Of a stretch of 29,832 nt of DNA, positions 1 through 8,436 are shown piece by piece. Within the stretch, counting starts at the first letter, position 1; the number at the start of each line of letters is the position of its first letter. The stretch is from Microbacterium terregens (lineage in GTDB: Bacteria > Pseudomonadota > Alphaproteobacteria > Sphingomonadales > Sphingomonadaceae). The notes below the pieces were generated by a model, which ran no database searches, was not told the DNA's origin, and saw only the letters and a program-made list of their open reading frames with translations. Made by a program: the position numbers and the translations under genes. Where the stretch lies: positions 303,024-332,855 of the forward strand of contig NZ_BSEX01000001.1 of NCBI RefSeq assembly GCF_027922045.1, given 5' to 3'.

Positions 1-1570
1 CCTCCGCGAGATCCGCGGGGTTCAGGCGGATGAGATAGTCGAACGCCGACAGCGCCGCCTTCGAACCCTCGCCCATCGCGATCACGATCTGCTTGTACGG
101 CACCGTGGTCGCATCTCCGGCCGCAAAGATGCCGGCTTGTGAGGTCTCGCCGCGATGGTCGATCTCGATCTCGCCGCGCGGGGTCAGGCCGACTGCACCC
201 TTCAGCCACTCCGTGTTCGGCACCAGCCCGATCTGCACGAAGATGCCTTCGAGCGCGATCTCATGCGCCGTGCCGTGGTTGCGGTCCTTGTACGTCAGGC
301 CCACGACCTTCTCGCCGTCGCCCTTCACCTCGGTGGTGAGCGCGGAGGTGATGATCTTCACGTTCGGCAGGCTGGCCAGCTTACGCTGCAGCACCGCGTC
401 GGCGCGCAGGTCCGAGTCATATTCGATCAGCGTCACGTGCGCGACGATACCGGCCAAATCGATCGCCGCCTCGACACCCGAGTTGCCGCCGCCGATCACC
501 GCCACGCGCTTGCCCTTGAACAGCGGACCGTCGCAGTGCGGGCAATAGGCCACGCCCTTGTTCTTGTACGCGTCCTCGCCCGGCACGTTCATCTGGCGCC
601 AGCGGGCACCCGTCGACAGGATCACGGTACGCGCCTTCAGCGACGCGCCATTCTCCAGCCGCACCTCGTGGAGGCCACCGGCCTGGGCCGCAGGGATCAG
701 CTTGTCGGCACGCTGCAGGTTCATGACGTCGACGTCATACTCCTTCACATGCTGCTCCAGGTGCGCGGCGAGCTTCGGCCCCTCGGTATGCGGCACCGAG
801 ATGAAGTTCTCGATCGCCATGGTGTCGAGCACCTGGCCACCGAAGCGCTCCGCCAGCACGCCGGTGCGGATGCCCTTGCGCGCGGCATAGATGGCCGCCG
901 CCGCACCGGCCGGGCCGCCGCCCACCACCAGCACGTCGAACGCATCCTTGGCCTTGAGTTTCTCGGCCGCACGCGCGGAGGCGCCGCTGTCGATCTTGGC
1001 GACGATCTGCTCCAGCTCCATGCGGCCCTGGCCGAACACTTCGCCGTTCAGGTAGACGGTCGGCACCGCCATCACCTTGCGCGCCTCGACCTCTTCCTTG
1101 AACAGCGAGCCGTCGATCGAGACGTTGCTGATGCGCGGGTTGAGCACGCTCATCAGATTGAGCGCCTGCACCACGTCCGGGCAGTTCTGGCACGACAGCG
1201 AGAAATAGGTCTCGAAGGCGAAGTCACCGTCCAGGTTCTTGATCTGCTCGATCAGGTCCTGCGCCGCCTTCGACGGGTGGCCGCCGACCTGGAGCAGGGC
1301 CAGCACCAGCGAGGTGAACTCATGGCCCATCGGGATGCCCGCAAAGCGGACGCCGATGTCGGTGCCGGTGCGGCGGATCTGGAAGCTGGGCTTGCGCGCG
1401 TCGTCGCCTTGGACGACCTCGATCTTGTCGGAAAGGGCTGCGATTTCGTTCAGCAGCTCACCCAGCTCGCGCGACTTGGCGTCGGTGCCGAGCGAAGCGA
1501 CGAGCTCGATCGGCTCGCGAATGTTGACCAGATAGGCCTTGAGCTGCTGCGTCAGATTGGCGTCGAGCAT
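1..1570 (-). CDS. ahpF: Alkyl hydroperoxide reductase subunit F (3' end cut by window edge)
   Basis: AhpF is the flavoprotein disulfide reductase that passes electrons from NADH to the peroxiredoxin AhpC in the cytoplasm. The reading frame stays open from the ATG at 1570 to the window edge, about 523 codons, close to the usual full length, so only a few C-terminal residues are missing. The N-terminal glutaredoxin-like double domain carries C127-QN-C130. An FAD-binding GGGPAG motif follows near residue 217. The thioredoxin-reductase-like active site is C343-PH-C346, and a second dinucleotide motif (IGGGNSG) follows it. The start has a GGAG seven bases upstream. It lies 88 bases downstream of ahpC on the same strand, with a terminator-like hairpin between them. 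The identification is secure. Confidence 0.96.
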   Translation of the reverse strand, partial: MLDANLTQQLKAYLVNIREPIELVASLGTDAKSRELGELLNEIAALSDKIEVVQGDDARKPSFQIRRTGTDIGVRFAGIPMGHEFTSLVLALLQVGGHPSKAAQDLIEQIKNLDGDFAFETYFSLSCQNCPDVVQALNLMSVLNPRISNVSIDGSLFKEEVEARKVMAVPTVYLNGEVFGQGRMELEQIVAKIDSGASARAAEKLKAKDAFDVLVVGGGPAGAAAAIYAARKGIRTGVLAERFGGQVLDTMAIENFISVPHTEGPKLAAHLEQHVKEYDVDVMNLQRADKLIPAAQAGGLHEVRLENGASLKARTVILSTGARWRQMNVPGEDAYKNKGVAYCPHCDGPLFKGKRVAVIGGGNSGVEAAIDLAGIVAHVTLIEYDSDLRADAVLQRKLASLPNVKIITSALTTEVKGDGEKVVGLTYKDRNHGTAHEIALEGIFVQIGLVPNTEWLKGAVGLTPRGEIEIDHRGETSQAGIFAAGDATTVPYKQIVIAMGEGSKAALSAFDYLIRLNPADLAE

Positions 1571-1592
1571 GGGGAAACTCCGGAAACTTGAT

Positions 1593-1630
1593 ACAAAACG
1601 GCCCGGGGCGAACGGATTCACCCCGGGCCG
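1593..1630 (-). terminator. Intrinsic terminator or attenuator between ahpC and ahpF
   Basis: A perfect 10-base-pair stem (1599-1608 with 1621-1630) encloses a 12-base loop. Read on the minus strand it is followed directly by TTTTGTAT, the form of a Rho-independent terminator just after ahpC. Because ahpF follows on the same strand, it probably acts as a partial terminator that lowers ahpF relative to ahpC. Confidence 0.75.
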
Positions 1631-1658
1631 CCTGGTTACCCAAGGGGGGCTGGGCTGG

Positions 1659-2222
1659 TTAGATCTTGCCGACCAAGTCGAGCGACGGGGCGAGCGTGGT
1701 TTCACCCTCTTCCCACTTCGCCGGGCAGACTTCGCCCGGGTGCGCTGCGACATACTGCGCGGCCTTGATCTTGCGCAGCAGCTCGACGGCGTTGCGGCCG
1801 ACGCCTTCCGAGGTAATCTCGACGAACTGGATCACACCCTCCGGATCGACCACGAAGGTCGCACGGTCGGCCAAGCCGGCACCGTCGCGCATCACGCCGA
1901 AGTTGTTGGTGATCACGCCGGCCGGGTCACCCAGCATGGTGAAGTCGATCTTGCCGATGGCCGGCGACGTGTCGTGCCATGCCTTGTGGCTGAAATGCGT
2001 GTCGGTCGAGACGCTGTAGATCTCGACGCCCAGCTTCTGGAACTCGGCATAGTTGTCGGCCAGGTCTTCCAGCTCGGTCGGGCAGACAAAGGTGAAGTCG
2101 GCCGGATAGAAGAAGAACACCGCCCACTTGCCCGCTACGTCGCGGTCGCTGACCTCCAGGAACTTGCCCTGCTTGTAGGCCTGCGTCGTGAACGGCTTCA
2201 GCGAGCTACCAATGATTCCCAT
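1659..2222 (-). CDS. ahpC: Alkyl hydroperoxide reductase subunit C (2-Cys peroxiredoxin)
   Basis: AhpC reduces hydrogen peroxide, organic hydroperoxides and peroxynitrite in the cytoplasm and is recharged by AhpF. The 187-residue product has the standard AhpC length. The peroxidatic cysteine is C47 in FVCPTE and the resolving cysteine is C166 in VCPAKW. The C-terminus, ending LDLVGKI, is nearly that of the enterobacterial protein. The start is supported by a GGAG eight bases upstream. It is the first gene of an ahpC-ahpF unit, separated from ahpF by a terminator-like hairpin. About 138 bases of non-coding sequence lie upstream, between it and the Crp-type regulator gene on the same strand, and this presumably holds the promoter. 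Confidence 0.98.
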   Translation of the reverse strand: MGIIGSSLKPFTTQAYKQGKFLEVSDRDVAGKWAVFFFYPADFTFVCPTELEDLADNYAEFQKLGVEIYSVSTDTHFSHKAWHDTSPAIGKIDFTMLGDPAGVITNNFGVMRDGAGLADRATFVVDPEGVIQFVEITSEGVGRNAVELLRKIKAAQYVAAHPGEVCPAKWEEGETTLAPSLDLVGKI

Positions 2223-2302
2223 TCCAAAAACTCCATGCTGCGGATGCGAATGAAATAGGGAGGCGTAGCGCGCGAGGGAAGTGATGAAATCCTATCGGGT
2301 TG

Positions 2303-2317
2303 ATCGATTTCGTCGAT
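2303..2317. promoter_or_regulatory. Possible operator upstream of ahpC
   Basis: The sequence ATCGATTTCGTCGAT is an interrupted inverted repeat about 80 bases upstream of the ahpC start, a plausible place for an oxidative-stress regulator such as OxyR. It does not match the full spaced OxyR consensus, so the assignment is only positional. Confidence 0.25.
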
Positions 2318-2360
2318 GACGCATGATCGGGCTACAGGGGGTGCTCCCCGCCCCTCACGG

Positions 2361-3128
2361 TCACTGGTCCGCGTGATCCGCAACGCCCGCACCAGCCAGG
2401 CCGTGGCTCTGCCGCGCCTCACGCTGTGCGCGGTGCAGATAGTCCGGCGCAAACAGCGACGCTTCCTGCAGCGCAGCGAAGTTGGGGATGCGCAACACAC
2501 GGCCCGACAGGCTGATCAGCCCCGACGCACGCAACTGCTGAAGCGTCCGGTTGATGTGGACCGAGGTCAATCCGGTCGCATCGGCGAGATCGGTCTGCGT
2601 GAGCGGCAGATCATAGCATTCGCCGTTCGACAGGCCGACGTCGCGCAGCCGCAGCGCCAGCTCGCACAACAGGCTGCCCAGGCGTTCCATGGCATTGCGC
2701 TGGCCCAAGTTGGTGGTCCATTCGCGCTGCACCGAAAGATGGACCAGCATCTGCCACCACAGGGCCTTGCCGATGCGGGGATGGTCGCGCGTCAGGCGTT
2801 GGATCGCCTCGCCCGGGATCTCCATATAGCGGACGTCGGTCAACGCGCCGATGGAGTGATCCATCCGCCTCAGCACCAGGTTGTTGAGATCGCAGCTGTC
2901 GCCCGGAAGCAGGAAGCCCACGATTTGTCGGCGCCCGTCCTCCAGCGTCTTGAACTGGCACGCCCAGCCCGAGACGATCAGGAACACCGCCCGCGGCACC
3001 GCCCCCTCGGCGATGATGTCCCGGCGGGCGTGTGCCAGTCGGATCGGCAGCGCGAGCATCTGCTGGAGTGCCGCTTCGTCTTCGGGCGTCAGGCGTGCAT
3101 AGTTGCCGAGGCGGCGGATCAACATCAT
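2361..3128 (-). CDS. Crp/Fnr-family transcriptional regulator
   Basis: This is a DNA-binding regulator with an N-terminal cyclic-nucleotide-binding-type beta-roll and a C-terminal winged helix. With the ATG at 3128 it has 255 residues. The sensor part includes a segment typical of the roll (VFLIVSGWA, then GFLLPGDSCDL). The helix-turn-helix reads LTQTDLADATGLTSVHINRT. The N-terminal cysteine cluster that binds Fe-S in true Fnr is absent, so it is not a classic oxygen sensor. The frame continues upstream to 3251, and a GTG at 3155 with GGGGAG five bases before it is a credible alternative start. It lies upstream of ahpC on the same strand. Its ligand and targets cannot be read from the sequence. 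Confidence 0.88.
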   Translation of the reverse strand: MMLIRRLGNYARLTPEDEAALQQMLALPIRLAHARRDIIAEGAVPRAVFLIVSGWACQFKTLEDGRRQIVGFLLPGDSCDLNNLVLRRMDHSIGALTDVRYMEIPGEAIQRLTRDHPRIGKALWWQMLVHLSVQREWTTNLGQRNAMERLGSLLCELALRLRDVGLSNGECYDLPLTQTDLADATGLTSVHINRTLQQLRASGLISLSGRVLRIPNFAALQEASLFAPDYLHRAQREARQSHGLAGAGVADHADQ

Positions 3129-3315
3129 TCCACCGCTGTGATGTCCGTCGTGCACCCATGCTCCCCTTGCTACGGGGAAGCGGCTTACCGGCGGTCCGTG
3201 AAGCGGTAACTCATCTATGTTATTCGTCTTGGCGGAGTTGCGGAACCGCACGGCTCCCTTGCCGCGCCCGCCGACCTGCCCTCGCCTGCGGGTGCGTCAG
3301 CAAGCTCTTGCGGGG

Positions 3316-4212
3316 CTATCGAGCCCGATCTTCCAGGAGCCAGGCGAAGGCATGGCGGAGGTGCTGGGCACCATGCCCCTCGAACACGGCGCCATGCGCA
3401 ACGACCACCCGCTCCGGATCGAGGTCGATGAGCCCGCGGATCTTTGTCGCCGCCTCGTCGCCGTTCCAGCGGATCAGCACGCGCAGATAGCGTGCGGTGG
3501 TCCCGTCGGTCGCACCCGCTGCCGCCATCGCCGCGCGGGTAAAGGGCGGCAGCTTCTCCGGCTGGAGGTTCTCGATCAGGTCGACCAGCAACAGCGTGCG
3601 GCTGGCCTCGTGGAAGAAATAGGCCTCGCGAAAGCCCGCTGCGCCGGGAACGATCCCCTGCTCCAGTTCGGCGGCCCACGGCTCCTCCGCCGCGTCCTGC
3701 AGGTCGCAGTCGATGCGCACACCCGAATTGCGCACCTGGCGCCGGTCGCGAAGCCCCGGCACGCCCCAGGTGGTCGCGTCCGGATAGGCTTCCTGCCAGG
3801 CTTTGAGGAAAGTCCAGTGCGCGATGTTCGGCGCGACCAGGTGCCGGATCGGCCCGATCGCCTCCAGCGCCTTGGCGAGCGCCGGCGTGTAGCGGATCGG
3901 CGAGTGGAGCCAAAGCTCGCCGTTCCCCAGCCGCACCACCGTCATGCGAACCGGCAGGGTGATGCCCATCGGTGCGATCGGCGCGCCATCGACGATCCAG
4001 ACATCTTCGGCGAGCAGCTTGGGCGTGTCGAGCGGCGGATAGGCGACCTCGCGGTCCCCATGCTCGTGCGCCGAGAGGCGGCGATAGGCGAGCCCGACGG
4101 CAGCAGCGCCCAGAGCGATGCCCGCGCCGATCTTCCAGGCGCGTCCGGATCGGCGGGCCGCAGCGGCCCCGCTCGCATCGGCGGCGGCATGGGTAGTGCG
4201 TTCAGCGTTCAT
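3316..4212 (-). CDS. DUF4336 domain protein, membrane-anchored
   Basis: The 298-residue product looks like the DUF4336 family, which has a metallo-hydrolase-like fold and no established reaction. Family-like segments are VWIVDGAPI, MTVVRLGNGELWLHSPI and IRHLVAPNIAHWTFLKAW, with a late AHGAVFEGHG. A single hydrophobic segment at about residues 27-42, after an Arg-rich stretch (ARRSGRAW), suggests an N-terminal inner-membrane anchor, perhaps with the domain in the periplasm. The canonical HxHxDH zinc motif of beta-lactamase-fold enzymes is not visible. It lies on the same strand as the Crp-type regulator gene, with 187 bases between them, so co-transcription is uncertain. The family call is by recall of conserved blocks. 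Confidence 0.75.
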   Translation of the reverse strand: MNAERTTHAAADASGAAAARRSGRAWKIGAGIALGAAAVGLAYRRLSAHEHGDREVAYPPLDTPKLLAEDVWIVDGAPIAPMGITLPVRMTVVRLGNGELWLHSPIRYTPALAKALEAIGPIRHLVAPNIAHWTFLKAWQEAYPDATTWGVPGLRDRRQVRNSGVRIDCDLQDAAEEPWAAELEQGIVPGAAGFREAYFFHEASRTLLLVDLIENLQPEKLPPFTRAAMAAAGATDGTTARYLRVLIRWNGDEAATKIRGLIDLDPERVVVAHGAVFEGHGAQHLRHAFAWLLEDRAR

Positions 4213-4267
4213 CTGCCTGTCTCCCGGCTCGTCGCCGGTTCAGCGCGACGGCGCCCGTGAAGTTCCG

Positions 4268-4292
4268 CCGCCGGCCGCAATGCAGCCGGCGG
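4268..4292 (-). terminator. Hairpin downstream of the GntR-type regulator gene
   Basis: Seven G/C-rich pairs (4268-4274 with 4286-4292) and an 11-base loop lie just after the regulator stop on the minus strand. There is no T run, so termination is possible but unproven. Confidence 0.35.
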
Positions 4293-4297
4293 ACGGT

Positions 4298-5008
4298 TCA
4301 GGCGGCGGCCGCCTCTTCCCCGACCCCTTCGATCAGCACCAGCACGTCGTCGATCAGCTTGGCCATGGCGAGCCGCGCCCGGTCCGCATCCCCCGCGACG
4401 ATCGCCTCATAGACGGCGGCATGGTCCGCGATACTGGCGGAACGGCCCGCGATCCGGTTGGTGAAGCGGATCGACGTCCGCAGCGCCGTCGCCACCACGT
4501 CCCGGAACTGGATGTAGAAAGGATTCTCGGAAGCCCGCAGCACCGCCACGTGAAAGGCGATGTCGGCGTCCAGCGTCTCGTCGCGTCCCTGTTCGGCAGC
4601 GCGCATCCGGTCGAGCCCCGCGAGAATCGCGGCATGCTGTTCCGGCCCCGCACGCCGGGCCGCAAGCGCCGCCGCTGCCGGCTCGACCGCGACGCGCAGT
4701 TCGTTGAAGTGGCGCAGGAGGTTGATCGACAGCTTGCGCTCCAGCAGCCAGCGCAGCACGTCCGTGTCGAACAGGTTCCAGGATTCCTGCGGCAGCACGA
4801 ACGTGCCCTGCTTCGGGCGTGCGCCCAGCAGCCCCTTGGCCGCCAGCATCTTCACCGCCTCCCGCGTTACCGAGCGGCTGACGCCATGCTCCCTGACGAT
4901 ATCCGCTTCGTTCGGAAACGGCCGGTCGTTGTAGTAGCCGACGACGATCGCCCGCCCCAGCACCTCCTGAAGACCGTAGGTAAGATTACGCCCTAACTCC
5001 TGCTGCAC
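4298..5008 (-). CDS. GntR-family (FadR/FCD subfamily) transcriptional regulator
   Basis: This is a likely repressor of the divergent carbohydrate genes. An N-terminal winged helix-turn-helix includes FPNEADIVREHGVSRSVTREAVKML and ends in the wing GARPKQGTFVL. The C-terminal helical FCD ligand-binding domain follows, with FNELRVAVEPAAA and DIAFHVAVLRASENP, and later HAAVYEAI. The frame extends to an ATG at 5086, giving 262 residues, but I prefer the GTG at 5008 (236 residues). GGAGGGG at 5018-5024 is properly spaced before it, and the upstream ATG overlaps a palindrome that is probably the operator. FCD regulators commonly bind sugar acids or other small acids. The neighbouring epimerase and hydrolase genes suggest a sugar-derived effector, which is inference. 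Confidence 0.88.
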   Translation of the reverse strand: MQQELGRNLTYGLQEVLGRAIVVGYYNDRPFPNEADIVREHGVSRSVTREAVKMLAAKGLLGARPKQGTFVLPQESWNLFDTDVLRWLLERKLSINLLRHFNELRVAVEPAAAALAARRAGPEQHAAILAGLDRMRAAEQGRDETLDADIAFHVAVLRASENPFYIQFRDVVATALRTSIRFTNRIAGRSASIADHAAVYEAIVAGDADRARLAMAKLIDDVLVLIEGVGEEAAAA

Positions 5009-5017
5009 GTCGGCACA

Positions 5018-5024
5018 CCCCTCC
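5018..5024 (-). promoter_or_regulatory. Ribosome binding site favouring the GTG start of the GntR regulator
   Basis: On the minus strand this reads GGAGGGG and lies nine bases before GTG 5008. It decides the start against the longer ATG frame at 5086. Confidence 0.6.
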
Positions 5025-5083
5025 GGTGTTGCAGGCGTTTTCCGCCTGCTTGCTTGTTGCGTACGCCTGCCCCTCGCACCCTT

Positions 5084-5110
5084 CAAGCCAATTATCGTAC
5101 AATTGGCTTG
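5084..5110. promoter_or_regulatory. Perfect palindrome, candidate operator of the GntR regulator
   Basis: The arms CAAGCCAATT and AATTGGCTTG (5084-5093 and 5101-5110) are exact reverse complements around a seven-base centre, ATCGTAC. The site is in the gap between the divergent regulator and galM genes. The AATTGG half-sites resemble operators of UxuR/KdgR-like FCD regulators, so autoregulation plus control of galM is the simplest reading. Confidence 0.6.
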
Positions 5111-5183
5111 CAGTGCCTCCCTCAGGCGCTACACATGCGGGGATGCCATTCGCAGAAGGTGGCCGCAAGATGAGGAGAGAGCG

Positions 5184-6344
5184 ATGCGCCAAGCGTGGAT
5201 GTTGCTTGCGGCGGTGGCCGTGGCAGGCTTGACGACCCATACAGCCCAGGCGGGCGAGGCAAAGCGCTCGACCTTCGGCCGGACAAGCGATGGCAAGCCG
5301 GTTCCGGCGGTCACCCTCACCAACAGCCACGGCGTCTCGGCGACGGTGATCGCCTGGGGCGCCAGCCTTCAGTCGCTCAAGATGCCCGACCGCGACGGCC
5401 GCATCGAGGACGTCACGCTCGGCTATCCGGACATGGCCGGGTATCTCAAGCAACCCGAGTTCTTCGGTGCCACGGTCGGCCGCGTCGCCAACCGCATCGC
5501 GCAGGGCCGCTTCACCCTCGATGGAAAGACCTATCAGACGCCGGTCAACGACGGCCCCAATGCACTGCACGGCGGCACGCGCGGGTTCGACAAGGTCGTG
5601 TGGGACGTGGTCTCGGTGAAGTCGGGCAGCACGCCTTCGGTCACGCTGCGCTACGTCAGCCGGGACGGCGACCAGGGTTATCCCGGCACCCTCACCGTCG
5701 ACGCGACCTATTCGCTCGACGAGAACAACGCCCTCACCATCGACTATCGCGCCACCACCGATCGGCCGACCGTCGTGAACCTCTCCAACCACGCCTATTG
5801 GAACCTCTCGGGCGAGGGTTCGAGCGCGGGGGCGATGAACCACATCCTGGAAATTCCCGCCCAGCGGTTCACGCCGGTGGACGAGACGCTGATCCCGACC
5901 GGCGAGCTGCGTCCGGTCGCAGGCACCGTGTTCGACTTCCGCACGCCGCACCAGATCGGTGAGCGGGTGCGCGACGCCCGCGACATCCAGATGGTCTACG
6001 GCCGCGGCTACGACCATAATTGGGTGATCGGGGACCGCGTCACCCAGGACCAGCACCTGATGGCGCGGGTCCACGATCCGCTGTCGGGCCGCGGGTTCGA
6101 GCTCTGGTCCAACCAGCCCGGCCTGCAATTCTATTCCGGCAACTTCATCAACGGCACTGTCACCGGCAAGGCGCAGCGCATCTACCGCGGCGGCGACGCG
6201 CTCGTGCTGGAGCCGCAGCTGTTTCCGGACACGGTGAACCAGCCCGCCTTCGGGTCTGCGCGGCTCGATCCCGGCCAGACCTATCGCAACACCATGACCT
6301 ATCGCTTCTCCACGGGGCAGGTCACCCCGCCCCAGCAGCGCTAA
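5184..6344 (+). CDS. galM: Aldose 1-epimerase (mutarotase), secreted
   Basis: It interconverts the alpha and beta anomers of free aldoses such as galactose and glucose. The 386-residue product starts with a signal peptide (about residues 1-23, cleavage after AQA), so it should act in the periplasm. The mutarotase residues are visible: R104 in VANRIAQGRF, H129 in ALHGG, H203 in LSNHAYWNL, D277 in GYDHNWV, and the catalytic glutamate E343 in LVLEPQLFPD. The ATG at 5184 is preceded by a clear GAGGAGAGA. An upstream in-frame extension to 5103 runs into the operator region and lacks a ribosome site. It is the first gene of a unit with the glycoside hydrolase 17 bases downstream, divergent from the GntR-type regulator that probably controls it. 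Confidence 0.95.
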   Translation: MRQAWMLLAAVAVAGLTTHTAQAGEAKRSTFGRTSDGKPVPAVTLTNSHGVSATVIAWGASLQSLKMPDRDGRIEDVTLGYPDMAGYLKQPEFFGATVGRVANRIAQGRFTLDGKTYQTPVNDGPNALHGGTRGFDKVVWDVVSVKSGSTPSVTLRYVSRDGDQGYPGTLTVDATYSLDENNALTIDYRATTDRPTVVNLSNHAYWNLSGEGSSAGAMNHILEIPAQRFTPVDETLIPTGELRPVAGTVFDFRTPHQIGERVRDARDIQMVYGRGYDHNWVIGDRVTQDQHLMARVHDPLSGRGFELWSNQPGLQFYSGNFINGTVTGKAQRIYRGGDALVLEPQLFPDTVNQPAFGSARLDPGQTYRNTMTYRFSTGQVTPPQQR

Positions 6345-6361
6345 TCCCAGGAGCCCCGAAC

Positions 6362-7501
6362 ATGACTCGTTTCCTGCTGCTCGCCGGCGCCGCCTTTGCC
6401 ACGATCACGGCTTCGCTTCCGGCCGACGCACGCGACCTCTGGACCCCGACCCAGGCCAAGAGCTGGTACGGCAAGCAGCCGTGGATGGTGGGCGCCAACT
6501 ACACCAACCGCGGCGCGATCAACCAGTTCGAGATGTGGCAGCCGGAAACCTTCAACCCCCAGCAGATCGATCAGGAACTCGGCTGGGCCCAGGACATGGG
6601 CATGAACGTCATGCGCGTCTACCTCCACAACATGCTGTGGGAGAATGACGCGGCGGGCCTCAAGCAGCGGATGGACCAGTTCCTCCAGATCGCCGACAAG
6701 CACAAGATCCGCGTCCTGTTCGTGCTGTTCGACAGCTGCTGGGATCCCAACCCGGTGGCAGGGCCGCAGCGCCCGCCGATCCCCGGCGTCCACAACTCCG
6801 GCTGGATGCAGGCGCCGGGCGCCGCGCGGCTCGCGGACGCCAGCCAGTACGACAAGCTCGAAGGCTATGTGAAGGACGTCGTCGGCACCTTCGCCAACGA
6901 CAAGCGCGTGCTCGGCTGGGACGTGTGGAACGAACCCAACAACGAAGGCGGCGGCGGCGGCTCCTACAAGCCTACCCCGAACAAGACCGCGCTGGTCGCG
7001 GGGCTGCTGGGCCGCGTGTTCGACTGGGCGCGCAGCGTCGATCCGATCCAGCCGCTCACCAGCGGCGTGTGGATCGGCGAGCATTGGGACAAGGCCGAGA
7101 CGCTGGACGCTGTCGAGCGCATCCAGCTCAGCCAGTCCGACATCAACAGCTTCCACGATTATAACTGGCCGGAACAGTGGGAAACCCGCGCAAAGCAGGT
7201 GTTGAGCTATGGCCGCCCCGTCTTCTGCACCGAATATATGGCGCGCGGGAACGGATCGACGTTCGACGGGTCGCTGCCGCTCGGCAAGAAGTACGACATC
7301 GCGATGTTCAACTGGGGCTTTGTCGACGGAAAGACCCAGACCCGCATGCCATGGGACAGCTGGAAGAAGCCCTACACCTATGAGGAGCCGACCGTCTGGT
7401 TCCACGAGGTGCTGCGTGCGGACGGCACCCCCTATCGCAAGGCCGAGGTCGACCTGATCAAGCGCCTCACCACCGAAGCGAACGGCACCCGCCGCCGCTG
7501 A
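6362..7501 (+). CDS. Secreted glycoside hydrolase, GH-A clan (GH5-like cellulase family)
   Basis: This is a predicted retaining glycosidase of the (beta/alpha)8 clan GH-A. The 379-residue product has a signal peptide ending near residue 23 (PADA-RD). The likely acid/base is E191 in WDVWNEPNNE and the likely nucleophile is E291 in VFCTEYMARG, about 100 residues apart as the clan requires. Other barrel landmarks are MNVMRVYLHNMLW and a strand-loop INSFHDYNWPEQW. AGGAG eight bases before the ATG supports the start. It follows galM closely and is capped by a terminator, so the two form one transcript. The substrate is not evident; with a mutarotase beside it, it probably releases sugars from a plant or microbial polysaccharide. 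Similar proteins are often labelled xylanase or cellulase without proof. Confidence 0.85.
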   Translation: MTRFLLLAGAAFATITASLPADARDLWTPTQAKSWYGKQPWMVGANYTNRGAINQFEMWQPETFNPQQIDQELGWAQDMGMNVMRVYLHNMLWENDAAGLKQRMDQFLQIADKHKIRVLFVLFDSCWDPNPVAGPQRPPIPGVHNSGWMQAPGAARLADASQYDKLEGYVKDVVGTFANDKRVLGWDVWNEPNNEGGGGGSYKPTPNKTALVAGLLGRVFDWARSVDPIQPLTSGVWIGEHWDKAETLDAVERIQLSQSDINSFHDYNWPEQWETRAKQVLSYGRPVFCTEYMARGNGSTFDGSLPLGKKYDIAMFNWGFVDGKTQTRMPWDSWKKPYTYEEPTVWFHEVLRADGTPYRKAEVDLIKRLTTEANGTRRR

Positions 7502-7510
7502 CTCTCGAAG

Positions 7511-7545
7511 GGCCGGGTCCGCACACGCGGCCCGGCCTTTTCGTT
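7511..7545 (+). terminator. Intrinsic terminator after the glycoside hydrolase
   Basis: GGCCGGG (7511-7517) pairs with CCCGGCC (7531-7537) and is followed by TTTTCGTTATT, starting 9 bases after the hydrolase stop. It ends the galM transcript. Confidence 0.85.
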
Positions 7546-7674
7546 ATTCCTCTCGCCCGGCCTCCATTCCTGCACCGCATCGGGACTCCCCGCCTGATCG
7601 ACCGCAGAACATGGTTTACACCAGCTTCGTCTTGTTTGACCCTCTCGCCAATGTCCGTCGTGTGGGAGAGCCCG

Positions 7675-8376
7675 ATGCGCCGACTGCCGTCCTTCGCCGC
7701 TGCCCTTTCGCTGCTCGCGCTCGCAGGCTGTGACCGGACCGATCCAGGCACCGAAAACGTCGCGGCGCTGGATGCCGAGCTGACCGGGGACAATCAGGAG
7801 GCCGCCGCACTCGGCAATCGCATCCTCGTGGATCCCAGGCGTCTCGCCGGCACCAACCAAGGAAACGCAAAGGCGGGGGCCGGGCCCCGCCCCGGTACGT
7901 CGGCGAACCCCGCCACGGAGCGGTTGCTGGCGGCGCCCCCGGCCAAGCGTGCCGGCGCCTGCCCCGAATGCGACGCCGCGCGCCGCGCCGTCACCCTCGC
8001 TGCAGCGTCCCGGCGCGAGGGGACGGCGCCGGTCGAGTGCACGCGCAGCCTCACCTACGCGACCGACTGGGCAAAGCGGCTGCCGCCGGACCTGCCCCTC
8101 CACCCGCAGGCGACGCTCACCGAGGCAGCGGGTAGCCAGGTTCCCGGCTGTCAGTTCCGCGTGGTCAGCTTCACCGTCGATGCGCCGCTCGGGCAGCTCG
8201 TCGACTGGTACTACACCCGCGCGACCCGCGCCGGCTATGCGAGCGGCCACCAGCTCGACGGCAACGAACATGTGCTCGCCGGCAGTCGCGGGCGCGACGG
8301 CGGCGTCTATGTGCTGTTCCTCGCCCCCGACGGCCCTCGCACCAACATCGACATGGTGCTGAACAAGGGCGTTTGA
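7675..8376 (+). CDS. Uncharacterised lipoprotein
   Basis: The family is not one I recognise by name. With the ATG at 7675, preceded by GGGAGAG, the product has 233 residues. It begins with a lipoprotein signal peptide with lipobox LALAGC, making C19 the lipidated residue, so it should sit in the membrane facing the periplasm. A low-complexity Ala/Gly/Pro-rich region spans about 55-95. Four more cysteines (C96-PE-C99, C122, C159) could form two disulfides. The C-terminal part from about residue 163 (SFTVDAPLGQLVDWYYTRA onward) looks like a compact alpha/beta domain. It stands alone between the terminator at 7545 and crcB, on the same strand as crcB. In-frame ATGs at 7636 and 7651 are less likely because they spoil the signal peptide. 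Confidence 0.8.
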   Translation: MRRLPSFAAALSLLALAGCDRTDPGTENVAALDAELTGDNQEAAALGNRILVDPRRLAGTNQGNAKAGAGPRPGTSANPATERLLAAPPAKRAGACPECDAARRAVTLAAASRREGTAPVECTRSLTYATDWAKRLPPDLPLHPQATLTEAAGSQVPGCQFRVVSFTVDAPLGQLVDWYYTRATRAGYASGHQLDGNEHVLAGSRGRDGGVYVLFLAPDGPRTNIDMVLNKGV

Positions 8377-8436
8377 AGCGTTCCCCGCGCCACGCGCCTG
8401 TTCAGTCGCGCGCCAATGCGCTAGGCGCAGCCGATC

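Noticed and set aside
4298..5086. ATG at 5086 as the start of the GntR-type regulator
   Set aside because: The extra 26 residues are basic and unrelated to the family, the start has no ribosome site, and it lies within the palindrome. GTG 5008 is better supported.
6341..7405. 354-codon minus-strand frame opposite the glycoside hydrolase
   Set aside because: It is a shadow of a gene with signal peptide and catalytic glutamates. It has no ribosome site or family.
4298..7501. A complete polysaccharide utilisation locus
   Set aside because: Only a regulator, a mutarotase and one hydrolase are present. There is no TonB-dependent receptor, sugar transporter or catabolic set nearby, so a full locus is not supported.
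8377..8436. Fluoride riboswitch before crcB
   Set aside because: The 60-base gap does not show the conserved pseudoknot sequences of the crcB motif.
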